This document shows, piece by piece, positions 33,639 through 42,159 of a DNA stretch of 64,000 bases. Origin of the DNA: Clostridiales bacterium (GTDB taxonomy: Bacteria > Bacillota > Clostridia > Oscillospirales > Oscillospiraceae); assembly GCA_004557735.1 (NCBI GenBank), contig SFFV01000014.1:1-64000 (forward strand), in the 5' to 3' direction. Below the pieces are notes generated by a model that was not told the DNA's origin, ran no database searches, and was given only the letters and a program-made list of their open reading frames with translations. Each line of letters starts with the position of its first letter. The first letter of the stretch is position 1. Made by a program: the position numbers and the translations under genes.

Positions 33639-34262
33639 TTACCGCAGGATCTGATAAAGCAGCGCGTTGCAGATGGCGGCAGCGACGTTGCTGCCGCCCT
33701 TGCGGCCGCGGGCGATGATGTGCGGCACCGGGGAATCGAGGAAGAGCTCCTTGCTCTCCACCACGTTCACGAACCCGACCGGCACGCCGATGATGAGCGC
33801 GGGGTCGAGCTTTCTCTCTTCGATGAGGCCGTGCAGCGCGATGAGCGCCGTGGGCGCGTTGCCGATGGCGAAAATGCACTTCCCCGGCAGCTGCGCCGCC
33901 TTCTCCATGGAGACGATCGCGCGCGTGACGCCGCGCTCCTTCGCCTCGGCGGCGACGTCCGCATCGGACATGAAGCAGTGCACCTCGCCGCCGAGACGGC
34001 CGAGGATCGTTTTGTTGATGCCCGCTTTCGCCATCTGCGTGTCCGTGACGATGTGGCAGCCCGCGCGGAGCGCGTCGAGTCCCTTCGTCACGGCGTGCGG
34101 GGAGAACACAAGATTCTGCACATAGTCAAAATCCGCGGTCGTGTGGATAACGCGCTTGATGACAAGCTCGTTTTCCGCCTCGAGCTTCGTATCGCCGAGC
34201 AGCTCGGTGATGATGGCAAAGCTGCGCTTTTCAATGTCCATGGGTTTAATATTTTCCATCAT
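33639..34262 (-). CDS. cbiC: Cobalt-precorrin-8 methylmutase CbiC
   Basis: This 207-residue CbiC/CobH moves the C11 methyl group to C12, giving cobyrinic acid. Recognisable segments are IEKRSFAIITELLG, VIHTTADFDYVQNLVFSP (with the catalytic-His region), IGVPVGFVNVVESKELF and ARGRKGGSNVAAAICNALL. The start at 34262 has AAGGAG ten bases before it; a second ATG follows directly. It overlaps the end of cbiA by 17 bp. Confidence 0.95.
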   Translation of the reverse strand: MMENIKPMDIEKRSFAIITELLGDTKLEAENELVIKRVIHTTADFDYVQNLVFSPHAVTKGLDALRAGCHIVTDTQMAKAGINKTILGRLGGEVHCFMSDADVAAEAKERGVTRAIVSMEKAAQLPGKCIFAIGNAPTALIALHGLIEERKLDPALIIGVPVGFVNVVESKELFLDSPVPHIIARGRKGGSNVAAAICNALLYQILR

Positions 34263-35595
34263 GGCGGTGTTTCTCCTTTATACAGGCGTCATAAAAGCTG
34301 TAAAGAAATTCCAGGTTGGAATAGAAATGAAAATGCGGATAGCCCGCATAGAGCGTATCGGAGGCCACAGCGCACTCCCAGCGCCGTCCCGTCGGCTTTT
34401 CGGCGGCAAAGGCGTCGCCGGGGCAGGTGCAGTCCCAGTGGTGGAACTCGTGCGCGGCGATCTCGCCTCCCGCGCGGCAGAGAAGATTGTCCTTCTTCGC
34501 GCGCAGCGTCACATATCCGAAGCGGGTGAGCTTTCCGGTATCGAAGCATGTCCCCGGCAGGAAGCCTGCCATGGGCTCATCGCCGATGGCTTCGGTGAGA
34601 TACATGAACCCGCCGCATTCGGCGATGCACGGCACGCCCCGCTCCAGCGCCGCGCGGACGGACGCGCGCATGGAGGCGTTTTCGCTGAGCTCCTTCGCGT
34701 ACAGCTCCGGGTATCCTCCGCCGAGATAGAGCCCGTCGATATCTTCCGGCAGCGCGCCGTCGGTGATCGGGCTGAACGGCACGAGCTCGCCGCCCATCTC
34801 CCGCACGGCGTCGAGACTGTCTTCATAATAAAAGCAGAAGGCGTTGTCCCGCGCAACGGCGAGCCGGATCTTCTCCCTTCGCGGCAGCGCGGCGGGCGTA
34901 TAGTCCAAGGGCGCGGCCTCGTGCGCGAGCGCGAGAAGCGCGTCGATATCCAGCGTCTTTTCCGCCTGCGCGGCGAGCGCCTGCATCTTTTCGCGCAGGT
35001 TTTGTATCTCTCCTGCCGTCACGAGTCCCAGATGGCGGCTCTCGAGCACGCATTCGTCGAGCCGCGGCAGAAAGCCGAAGCAGCGGATGCCGAAGCGCTC
35101 CTCGATGGCGGCGGAGAGCGCCGAATACGTCATGGCGGTACACTGGTTGAGTATAACGCCGCGGATGCCGCTCTCCGGCCGGAAGCGCAAAAACCCTTCG
35201 ATGACCGCGAGCACCGAGAGCGCTGCGCCGCGCGCGTTCACCACGAGCACGACCGGCGTTTTCGTAACGATAGCGATCTCATAGGCGCTCGTTTTCCATG
35301 TGGTGAGACCCGCGCCGTCATAAAAGCCCATCGCGCCCTCGATGACGCTCACGTCGCATCCTGCTGCGTTTTTGGCAAGCAGGTACCGGAGCGTGTTTTC
35401 TGAAAAGAAATGCAGATCGAGATTGGCGCTCCTTGCGCCGATGATGCGGCTGTGAAACATCGGGTCGATGTAATCCGGCCCGCATTTGAACGCGCCGGTT
35501 TTCAAGCCGCGGTTCACCAGCGTCTGCAATACGGCGCACACGACCGTCGTTTTACCGCAGCCGCTGCTTGTGCCGGAGATCATTATTCGGTCCAT
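34246..35595 (-). CDS. cbiA: Cobyrinate a,c-diamide synthase CbiA
   Basis: The protein has 449 residues. The N-terminal ATPase domain has MISGTSSGCGKTTVVCAV, and the C-terminal glutaminase-like domain has PCIAECGGFMYLTEA with the catalytic Cys. It amidates the a and c side chains of cobyrinate with Gln and ATP. The ATG at 35595 follows GGGGAGAA; a 23-residue in-frame extension would run into the terminator of the riboswitch leader and is rejected. It is the first gene of the ten-gene cbi/cob operon. Confidence 0.95.
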   Translation of the reverse strand: MDRIMISGTSSGCGKTTVVCAVLQTLVNRGLKTGAFKCGPDYIDPMFHSRIIGARSANLDLHFFSENTLRYLLAKNAAGCDVSVIEGAMGFYDGAGLTTWKTSAYEIAIVTKTPVVLVVNARGAALSVLAVIEGFLRFRPESGIRGVILNQCTAMTYSALSAAIEERFGIRCFGFLPRLDECVLESRHLGLVTAGEIQNLREKMQALAAQAEKTLDIDALLALAHEAAPLDYTPAALPRREKIRLAVARDNAFCFYYEDSLDAVREMGGELVPFSPITDGALPEDIDGLYLGGGYPELYAKELSENASMRASVRAALERGVPCIAECGGFMYLTEAIGDEPMAGFLPGTCFDTGKLTRFGYVTLRAKKDNLLCRAGGEIAAHEFHHWDCTCPGDAFAAEKPTGRRWECAVASDTLYAGYPHFHFYSNLEFLYSFYDACIKEKHRHDGKY

Positions 35596-35611
35596 GAGAT
35601 TCTCCCCGCGC

Positions 35612-35647
35612 AGAAAAGCCGCGGCGGTTCGAAAGAACCGCCGCGGC
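35612..35647 (-). terminator. Intrinsic terminator of the cbi operon riboswitch
   Basis: On the minus strand a 13-bp GC-rich stem (35635-35647 with 35618-35630) closes a TTTC loop and is followed by TTTTCT. It lies between the cobalamin aptamer and cbiA. Confidence 0.85.
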
Positions 35648-35699
35648 CGTTTTTCCGCTGACATGATGTTTTCCCCCTTCGCCGGGGATTCGACGCAGC

Positions 35700-35870
35700 T
35701 CTGAGCAGGTCTCCTGACTTGTGCATCCTCAGCTCCGCGCAGCCTTCTCAGGTCTCCCCAATGACCGGCTTTCGCCCCGGCGGAGCTTCCGCACTTACAG
35801 TGGCGGTACCGTTCCGGATCTTCCCCGGATTTCCTATTCTCTCCGAAGCGTTTTTACCTGTCTTCGGAGC
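35700..35870 (-). promoter_or_regulatory. Cobalamin riboswitch controlling the cbi/cob operon
   Basis: The minus strand holds a classical cobalamin aptamer: an early stem CTCCGAAG/CTTCGGAG (35869-35841), AATAGGAAATCC, ACGGTACCGCCACTGTAAG (CCGCCACTGTAAG box at 35794-35806) and AGTCAGGAGACCTGC (35705-35719 region). CAGGT (35860-35856) and ACCTG (35710-35706) can close P1. A terminator hairpin follows, so cobalamin should attenuate the operon. This copy is closer to consensus than the one at 24316-24448. Confidence 0.93.
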
Positions 35871-35894
35871 ACTCAGGCGTCTTTTTTTGATTGG

Positions 35895-35923
35895 ATTTTA
35901 CTCTGCTGCCCCCTGTTTGTCAA
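35895..35923 (-). promoter_or_regulatory. Sigma-A promoter of the cbi/cob operon
   Basis: On the minus strand TTGACA (35918-35923), a 17-bp spacer and TAAAAT (35895-35900) lie just upstream of the aptamer and just after the stop of the CotH gene. Confidence 0.85.
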
Positions 35924-35955
35924 GGCGGCAGAGCGTCTGCCGGGCGGCGCAGCGG

Positions 35956-38292
35956 TCAGGATCCGAAATACTCCATACGCTCCTCTTCGCTCACGCCGAG
36001 GATCTCGCACAGTCTTTGGATGCTGGCGGCGGCGTAGCCGTCGGCAATATTGGCGCGAAGCGCGTCCACGCTCTCCTCCCAAGCCCCCGCCGTGCCGCTC
36101 CATTGCGCCCGCTCGCGCACCATTTCCGGCGCGAGCAGCGCGCGGAATTCGTCGATCATCTCCGTGACGTGCTCGTCCGAGAGCGTCGTTTCCGTCAATT
36201 CCGCGTACCGCGCGAGAAGGCGCTCCTTAAAGCCGGCGATGCCGAAGAGCCAGCGGATCGTCGGGGCGATCTGAGCGGTCTGCTCCGGGCCGACGAGATT
36301 GAGAAAGCAGCTGTATCTCGACTGGAACGCCCAGTCCAGATCGTAAAAGGCGATCTGCCACGGCCCGTCGCCGGCGCGGAAAAACCGGAGATTGCTCTTG
36401 ACGTCCACATTGGCGCAGTAGCCCTCGAGCAGCACCCAGTCGATGAAGCCGTCCATATCCACGGCCGCGCAGAAGCGCTCGTAGGCCTCCTCGCGCGTAA
36501 GCGAGGTGTCCTTCCAGAGACCGAGCGCCTCGGTATACACCGCCGCGCTCTGCGGCACCGGCGAGGAGAGCATCGTCACGTCTTCCTTCGCCGTGCCGGT
36601 GAGATTGGCATAAAACTGCCGTGTGATATCGTCCTTGAGGCAGTAGATGCCCCAGTATTCGCCGTTGATGTACAGCACGCAGTATCGGCTGCGCTGTGTC
36701 GGTGCGGTGTCCAGCTCCGCGCACAGCTCCTGCATAAGTTCATTACGGAACACTGTGGAGAGATAGTCCTGCCCGGCGCGGATGGAAAGCTCGGAAAACT
36801 CCGCCGGACCTTCGCCGAAAATATCATAGGCGAGCGTCTCCGCGCCGTAGCAGCCGCGGAACGAAACGCCGAGACTCTTCTTCGGCGCCAAGAGACTGGT
36901 ATGCCCTTTCAGCTCCACGCCGCAGCCGATGGAAAAGCTGCCCTCCGGCGCATAGAACGAGAGGTTTGCCGCGCATGCGCGGTCCTTTACGCAGCCCTCA
37001 TAGGTTTCGGAAAAGCGTCTTGGCGAGTCGGTCGCAAGACTGAGCACCGGCAGCGTATGCTCCTCGCCGATGAAAAAGTCGAGTGTGAGCGCCGGGGAGG
37101 GCGCGCCGCCCTCCTCCACGGCAACGGCGCGAAGGACGGTCGTTTTGTCCACGGTGATCGCGCCGGTATACGGCGTGCTCTCCTCCGTGGGGGCGGAGCC
37201 GTCGGTCGTATAGTAGATATCGCCCGCCGCGGCGAGCTTCACGCGCACGGTCCGACCCGCGTCGTAGACCCCCGGTTCGCGGTTCGCCGCGGGCGGGGCG
37301 GAGATATACCGGTAAGCGTCGGTCTTGTTCGGCTCGTTCGGCGTCTGCCTGCGGAGATAGAAAAAGCCGTTCTCCCCGTCCGTGCGGCCCATGCTGTACC
37401 CGTAGGGGATATCGTGCAGCCACACATAGTCCGCCGCCAAGCTCTCGCCCTTCTTCGTGAGATAGAGCGTTTCACTCGAAGCGTTGAGCGCGAAATTCGC
37501 CCGCAGGCCGTTGCCGGTCGTCGGGTTCTCCTCGCCGGTGCAGTAGATGAGGATCGACTGTCCTTTCGCGAGCGTCCGGTTGGGAAGCGGCCATTTTTCC
37601 GGCTCCCGCCGGTCGTCCGAAAGGCAGTAGTCGGAGAGCTTCACGCTCTCTTCCGATACGTTTTTTATCTCGACCCAGTCGTAATACTCGCCCTTGTAAG
37701 CGAGCGTGTCGTTATAGACCGCCGCCTCATAGATCACGAGCGGGCTGTCTGTTATGCGGCTTTCGCAGAACGCCGCGTACCCCGCGGCGGTGTTCGGATA
37801 CCCCGGCGTCGCCCAGACGCTTTCGGTGAGCCCGCCGCCGTTTTCGCGCCGCAGCACATGCTCATCGGGCAGTTCGGGATCGCACGCGGCGCGGTCGGCG
37901 ATCGTCCTGTCCGGCGCGATGAGATACAGCGTCTCCCCCTCGCCGAGCGCGAACGACGTGTGCAGCTCGCCGTCCGGGGCGGTCTTGTCCTTGCGCGAGG
38001 CGAAAACGACGCGCAGCCCCCCGCGCGGGATCGTCGCGTCCGCGGGGAAGTCCCAGACGGTCTTGCCGTCCGACACGCTCCATCCTTTGAGGCGCACGAC
38101 GCGGTTTGACGTATTCTCCAGCTCGAACCAGTCGGAGAACTCGCCGTCGGCGTCCCGGAGCGTCGCGTGGTTTTTATACATCATCTCGGAGATGCGCACC
38201 GGCGGCGTATCGTCCGCCGCCGCGGCGGTGCCGGGCAGCGCCAGCGCGAGCGCGAGCAGCGCCGCGGTGAGCAGCCTTGCGGGTTTTTTCAT
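35956..38292 (-). CDS. CotH kinase-family secreted protein with two lamin-tail domains
   Basis: The protein has 778 residues: a signal peptide (1-26), two lamin-tail domains (about 30-150 with ENTSNRVVRLKGWSVSDG; about 180-330 with YDWVEIKNVSEESVKLSDY), a chitobiase_C/CHB-like module (about 335-410, IYYTTDGSAPTEESTPYTG) and a CotH kinase-like domain (about 440-720) with VELKGHTSLLAPKKSLGVSF, NVDVKSNLRFF and WQIAFYDLDWAF. CotH proteins are atypical kinases; in Bacillus CotH phosphorylates spore coat proteins, but secreted multi-domain forms such as this are of unknown role. The ATG at 38292 overlaps the methyltransferase stop (ATGA) and has AGAGGGA before it. Confidence 0.88.
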   Translation of the reverse strand: MKKPARLLTAALLALALALPGTAAAADDTPPVRISEMMYKNHATLRDADGEFSDWFELENTSNRVVRLKGWSVSDGKTVWDFPADATIPRGGLRVVFASRKDKTAPDGELHTSFALGEGETLYLIAPDRTIADRAACDPELPDEHVLRRENGGGLTESVWATPGYPNTAAGYAAFCESRITDSPLVIYEAAVYNDTLAYKGEYYDWVEIKNVSEESVKLSDYCLSDDRREPEKWPLPNRTLAKGQSILIYCTGEENPTTGNGLRANFALNASSETLYLTKKGESLAADYVWLHDIPYGYSMGRTDGENGFFYLRRQTPNEPNKTDAYRYISAPPAANREPGVYDAGRTVRVKLAAAGDIYYTTDGSAPTEESTPYTGAITVDKTTVLRAVAVEEGGAPSPALTLDFFIGEEHTLPVLSLATDSPRRFSETYEGCVKDRACAANLSFYAPEGSFSIGCGVELKGHTSLLAPKKSLGVSFRGCYGAETLAYDIFGEGPAEFSELSIRAGQDYLSTVFRNELMQELCAELDTAPTQRSRYCVLYINGEYWGIYCLKDDITRQFYANLTGTAKEDVTMLSSPVPQSAAVYTEALGLWKDTSLTREEAYERFCAAVDMDGFIDWVLLEGYCANVDVKSNLRFFRAGDGPWQIAFYDLDWAFQSRYSCFLNLVGPEQTAQIAPTIRWLFGIAGFKERLLARYAELTETTLSDEHVTEMIDEFRALLAPEMVRERAQWSGTAGAWEESVDALRANIADGYAAASIQRLCEILGVSEEERMEYFGS

Positions 38293-39128
38293 ACGTTTGT
38301 TCCCTCTTCCTGGCAGAGCGTGCCGAGCTGATAAAACGCCACGGCGCTCGCCGCCGCCACGTTCAGGCTGTCCACGCCGTGCGACATTGGGATGCGCACG
38401 GTGTAGTCGCAATTCGCAATGGTATCGTTTGCGAGACCGTCGCCCTCCGTGCCGAGACAGAGCGCGAGCCTTTCGATCTTTGCAAGGCGCGCATCGGCAA
38501 TGCTCAGGCTGTCCTCGCGCAGCGCGAGCGCGGCCGTCCTGAAGCCGAGCGCATGGAGCGTATCCTGCCAGCTCTTCCCCGCCGGGAGATACGTCCACGG
38601 CACCTGAAAGACCGTCCCCATGCTCACGCGCGCGGCGCGGCGGTACAACGGGTCGCTCCCGGCCTCGGTGAGCAGCACGGCGTCCATGCCGAGCGCCGCC
38701 GCGCTGCGGAAGATCGCGCCGATGTTCGTCGGATTCATCACGTTTTCGAGCACCGCGACGCGGCGCGCGTCCCGGCAGAGCGCTTCCGCGGAGGGAAGCG
38801 CCCGGCGGCGCATACAGCAGAGCATGCCGCGCGTCAAATGAAACCCCGTGAGGTGCACGAGCACGCTGTCCGGCGCGGTAAACACCGGCGTCTCCGCGCC
38901 GAGGCGCGAGAGGATCTCCGCGCCCGCTCCGTTTCTGTGCCGCGCTTCCATGAGCACCGAAACCGGCTCATACCCGGCGTCGAGCGCCCGGCCGATGACG
39001 AGCGGGCTCTCGGCAATGAACATGGCATTGTCCGGGTCGGCGCGGTTAATGAGCTGGTTTTCCGTCCGCCGGGCGTAAACGTCCAGCGCCGGGGACAAAA
39101 AGTCCGTAATTTCGATAAATACCGGCAT
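38289..39128 (-). CDS. TrmH/SpoU-family RNA 2'-O-methyltransferase
   Basis: This 279-residue SPOUT methyltransferase has an N-terminal substrate-binding domain (about 1-105) and a C-terminal knot domain with motif 1 ENVMNPTNIGAIFRSAAALG, motif 2 LCLGTEGDGL and motif 3 IPMSHGVDSLNVAAA. It methylates a ribose in rRNA or tRNA; the target base cannot be told. It is followed by the CotH gene with a 4-bp overlap and preceded by DUF1294 (6-bp gap), so all are probably on one transcript. Confidence 0.9.
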   Translation of the reverse strand: MPVFIEITDFLSPALDVYARRTENQLINRADPDNAMFIAESPLVIGRALDAGYEPVSVLMEARHRNGAGAEILSRLGAETPVFTAPDSVLVHLTGFHLTRGMLCCMRRRALPSAEALCRDARRVAVLENVMNPTNIGAIFRSAAALGMDAVLLTEAGSDPLYRRAARVSMGTVFQVPWTYLPAGKSWQDTLHALGFRTAALALREDSLSIADARLAKIERLALCLGTEGDGLANDTIANCDYTVRIPMSHGVDSLNVAAASAVAFYQLGTLCQEEGTNV

Positions 39129-39134
39129 TTCTTC

Positions 39135-39416
39135 TTATCCCCGGAAAAAAAGCGGCCACGCGCCGAGCGCGATATGGACAAACAGGAAGAGCGGCACAAG
39201 GATCAGAAATTTCTTATGCTTTGTCTTGTGATGCAGGCTCACCATGCCGAGCCACTCGCCCAGACTTCCGCCGAGCGCCGCGACCAGCAGAAGCGCCGCT
39301 TCCGGAACGCGCCGCGCCTTTCGCATGGCGTTTGTCTTGTCCACCGCCAGGAGAATGTACGCCGCCGCGTTCATGGCGAGCAGATATGCAAACAGGAGGA
39401 TGCTTTTTATTCCCAT
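39135..39416 (-). CDS. DUF1294 membrane protein
   Basis: This 93-residue protein has about three hydrophobic segments and the DUF1294 pattern YILLAVDKTNAMRKARRVPE, LGGSLGEWLGMVSLHHKTKH. Members are small inner-membrane proteins of unknown function, and the central conserved stretch faces a helix-loop-helix turn. It has an AAAGGA ribosome site and an ATG at 39416. Its first two thirds overlap the tail of the upstream YgiQ frame by 203 bp in a different frame, which is unusual. Confidence 0.85.
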   Translation of the reverse strand: MGIKSILLFAYLLAMNAAAYILLAVDKTNAMRKARRVPEAALLLVAALGGSLGEWLGMVSLHHKTKHKKFLILVPLFLFVHIALGAWPLFFRG

Positions 39417-41250
39417 GGTCCTTTTCCTTTCCTTCGCCCGGGACGGACGGTTTTCCGCCCTTTGCCGGGCGTACCAGACATTTCCCGCCGTAGCCGATCA
39501 GATCCCCGCGTCCGGCGGAAACGAGCGCTTCGCGCACAAGCCGGGCGTTTTTGGGATCGGTATACTGCAAAAGCGCGCGCTGCATCGCCTTTTCGTGCGC
39601 GTCCGTCGGGACATATACGTCCTTCATCGTAATGGGGTCGATGCCCGTGTGGTACATACAGGTGCTGATCGTCCCCGGCGTCGGGTAAAAGTCCTGCACC
39701 TGCTCGGGGCGGGCGTTGTGCGCTTTTAAATACAGCGCGAGCGCCACCGCGTCCTCCATCCGGCTGCCCGGGTGCGAGGACATGAGGTACGGCACGACGA
39801 ACTGCGCCTTGCCGTAGCGCGCGTTGAGCGCCTGGTATTTATCGAGAAACCGCTCGTACACCGCGACCGGCGGCTTGCCCATATAGCCGAGCACGCTGTC
39901 GACGCAGTGCTCCGGCGCTACCTTGAGCTGGCCGGAGATGTGGTTCTGCACAAGCTCGGAGAGGAACGGGCTGTTCCTGTCGCAAAGGACATAGTCAAAC
40001 CGCACGCCGGAGCGCACGAACACCTTCCTGACGCCGGGGATCTTCCGCAGCTTCCGCAGCAGCGCAAGATAGTCGCGGTGGTCGGCAACGAGATTTTTGC
40101 ACGGCGTCGGCGCAAGGCAGTGCTTTAAAGGGCACATGCCGTCGCGAAGCTGCTTTTGGCAGCTCGGTCCGCGGAAATTTGCCGTCGGGCCGCCGACGTC
40201 CGAGACATAGCCCTTCCAGAGCGGGTGATGCGTCATGGCCTCCACCTCGCGGATGACCGATTCGTGGCTGCGCGAGGTGACCATGCGCCCCTGGTGGAAC
40301 GCGAGCGAGCAGAAGTTGCACCCGCCGAAGCAGCCGCGGTTGTGGATGACGCTAAAGCGCACCTCCTCGATGGCCGGAACGCCGCCGAGCGGCCCGTACA
40401 TCGGGTGCACCTCGCGCGTGTACGGCAGCGCCGCCACCGCGTCCAGCTCCGCCGTGCCGAGCGGCGCGGCCGGAGGGTACACCACAAGGAACTTATCGCC
40501 GTGCGCCTGCGCGAGCGTCCGGCCCCGGACGGGGTCGTGCTCGGCGTACTCCGTGCGCGTGGCGAGAGCGTATTTCCTCTTATCGCCGCGCACCTCTTCA
40601 AACGACGGCAGGAGCACCGCGCCCTCCGGCGCCTTGTCCGCCGCGACGGCCGTGCCGCGGATGCCGCGCAGGGGCTTTCCGCCGCGCAGGCGGTTTGCGG
40701 CCTCAAGCGTCGCGCGCTCGCCCATGCCGTAGACAAGGATATCCGCGCGCGCGTCGAAAAGGACGCTGCGGCGGACCTTATCGTCCCAGTAATCGTAATG
40801 CGCGAACCGGCGCAGCGACGCCTCCATGCCGCCGAGCAGGACGGGAACGCCGGGGAACGCCTGCCGCGCGCGGTTGGCGTACACGGTGCAGGCGCGGTCG
40901 GGGCGCAGCCCGGCCTTCCGGCCCGGGGAATAGAAATCCTCGCTGCGGCGCCTTTTCGCCGCCGTGTAGTGCGCGACCATGCTGTCCAAATTGCCCGCGC
41001 CGATAAAAACGCCCAGCTCCGGCCGCCCCATGGCCGCGAACGCCGAGGCGTCGTGCCACGCGGGCTGCGCGAGCACCGCCACGCGGTAGCCCGCGTTTTC
41101 CAGCACCCGCCCGATAACGGCCGCGCCGAACGACGGGTGATCGACGTAAGCGTCGCCCGTCACGAGCAGTATATCGTACCAGTCCCAGCCGCGCGCGAGC
41201 ATATCCTCGCGCGAGACGGGCAGAAAATCCTTTGTATCCGTTTTAACCAT
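39214..41250 (-). CDS. YgiQ-family radical SAM protein
   Basis: This 678-residue YgiQ-type protein has an N-terminal domain with FLPVSREDMLARGWDWYDIL and LVTGDAYVDHPSFGAAVIGR, and a radical SAM core with VIHNRGCFGGCNFCSLAFHQ, where CxxxCxxC ligates the 4Fe-4S cluster. The biochemical role of YgiQ is unknown. The family-like sequence ends near GYGGKCLVRPAKGGKP; the last 65-70 residues are basic, low-complexity and lie over the DUF1294 gene, so a stop codon may have been lost. The ATG at 41250 overlaps the GH1-like gene by 8 bp. Confidence 0.88.
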   Translation of the reverse strand: MVKTDTKDFLPVSREDMLARGWDWYDILLVTGDAYVDHPSFGAAVIGRVLENAGYRVAVLAQPAWHDASAFAAMGRPELGVFIGAGNLDSMVAHYTAAKRRRSEDFYSPGRKAGLRPDRACTVYANRARQAFPGVPVLLGGMEASLRRFAHYDYWDDKVRRSVLFDARADILVYGMGERATLEAANRLRGGKPLRGIRGTAVAADKAPEGAVLLPSFEEVRGDKRKYALATRTEYAEHDPVRGRTLAQAHGDKFLVVYPPAAPLGTAELDAVAALPYTREVHPMYGPLGGVPAIEEVRFSVIHNRGCFGGCNFCSLAFHQGRMVTSRSHESVIREVEAMTHHPLWKGYVSDVGGPTANFRGPSCQKQLRDGMCPLKHCLAPTPCKNLVADHRDYLALLRKLRKIPGVRKVFVRSGVRFDYVLCDRNSPFLSELVQNHISGQLKVAPEHCVDSVLGYMGKPPVAVYERFLDKYQALNARYGKAQFVVPYLMSSHPGSRMEDAVALALYLKAHNARPEQVQDFYPTPGTISTCMYHTGIDPITMKDVYVPTDAHEKAMQRALLQYTDPKNARLVREALVSAGRGDLIGYGGKCLVRPAKGGKPSVPGEGKEKDHGNKKHPPVCISARHERGGVHSPGGGQDKRHAKGAARSGSGASAGRGARRKSGRVARHGEPASQDKA

Positions 41251-42028
41251 CCTCCCGGCCGTCCACGACCTCCCAGGTCTCCGTTTCGGTGAGCGTGGCG
41301 GCGGCGCGGCAGCAGTAGCGCCGCTTCTCTTCGTCCCCGCCGCCGGAAACGGCGATAAAATCCGCCCAGCTTCCGGGCCGGATACGGAGCGTGTTGCGCA
41401 GCGGCGGGAGAAACTCACCCCGCGCCATGGCGAGCAGCGGCAATATCTCATACGCCGAGGCAGTCGCGGCGTTGTCCCCGCGCAGCAGCCCACGCCGAAG
41501 CTCGATCGCCGGGTACATCCGCAGCACGAAACCGAGGCGTGTTTCCGGAAGCTGCCGCTGCGCGCGCGTATCGCGCACGAGCTTGACGGCGCGCACATGG
41601 GCGCACGCCATGTGCGAGAGCATTTTGAAGCGCAGGCGGAGATTGCGGTTGGCGCTCTTTTTCCACACAAGCTCGTTCGGCTCAAAGAACGTGATATACT
41701 CATCCGTCAAATGGCCGAATGCGCGCGCCGCGCGCCCGGCGTAGCGCAGGAAGCACCGGAGATTGTCCTCCGCGAGCCAGCCGCCCTTCGCCGTGAACCA
41801 CGCCGGGTCCTCTCCGGCATACAGGCACAAAACCGGCGACTCGCCGCGGGCGATGCAGCGCATAAGCGCCTCGCGCACGGCGGCCGCGGCATCGGCGTTT
41901 GCGCGTCCCTCCGCCGGTTCGAGCATCGGCCACGGCGCAAAAACGATGCGCCGTCCGCCGTTCGCCGCCGGCGCACCGGCATACAGCCGGGGAAACGTCG
42001 TATTCTCTTTTTCCGGCGCGTTTTCCAT
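41243..42028 (-). CDS. GH1 glycosidase-like protein, shortened
   Basis: The 261 residues look like a reduced glycoside hydrolase family 1 barrel: FTAKGGWLAEDNLRCFLRYA and YITFFEPNELVW correspond to the KGGW and TFNEPN regions of GH1, so the acid/base Glu may survive (NEP changed to FEP). The family is normally about 450 residues and carries a nucleophile TENG motif, which I do not find. It may be a degenerate enzyme or a binding protein. The start at 42028 is preferred because the promoter at 42064-42092 would start transcription near 42057, which excludes the GTG at 42058. It forms an operon with ygiQ. Confidence 0.7.
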   Translation of the reverse strand: MENAPEKENTTFPRLYAGAPAANGGRRIVFAPWPMLEPAEGRANADAAAAVREALMRCIARGESPVLCLYAGEDPAWFTAKGGWLAEDNLRCFLRYAGRAARAFGHLTDEYITFFEPNELVWKKSANRNLRLRFKMLSHMACAHVRAVKLVRDTRAQRQLPETRLGFVLRMYPAIELRRGLLRGDNAATASAYEILPLLAMARGEFLPPLRNTLRIRPGSWADFIAVSGGGDEEKRRYCCRAAATLTETETWEVVDGREDG

Positions 42029-42063
42029 AGCTCCCTGCCTGTATCTATAATTCTGCACAATAT

Positions 42064-42092
42064 AGAATAGTATTTTTCCGCGCCGGTGTCAA
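42064..42092 (-). promoter_or_regulatory. Sigma-A promoter of the GH1-like/ygiQ operon
   Basis: On the minus strand TTGACA (42087-42092), a 17-bp spacer and TATTCT (42064-42069). It lies back to back with the pncB promoter 6 bp away. Confidence 0.8.
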
Positions 42093-42097
42093 TCGCC

Positions 42098-42125
42098 TTG
42101 CAAAAACGCGGCAAGCGTGTATAAT
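42098..42125 (+). promoter_or_regulatory. Sigma-A promoter of pncB
   Basis: TTGCAA (42098-42103), a 16-bp spacer and TATAAT (42120-42125), 35 bp before the pncB ATG. Confidence 0.78.
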
Positions 42126-42159
42126 TGAAGCAACACTGTTGGCAGGAGGATATTTTGCC

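Noticed and set aside
38293..38598. 102-codon N-terminal extension of the CotH protein
   Set aside because: The extension lies entirely over the methyltransferase gene in another frame and is not signal-like; the ATG at 38292 gives a normal signal peptide.
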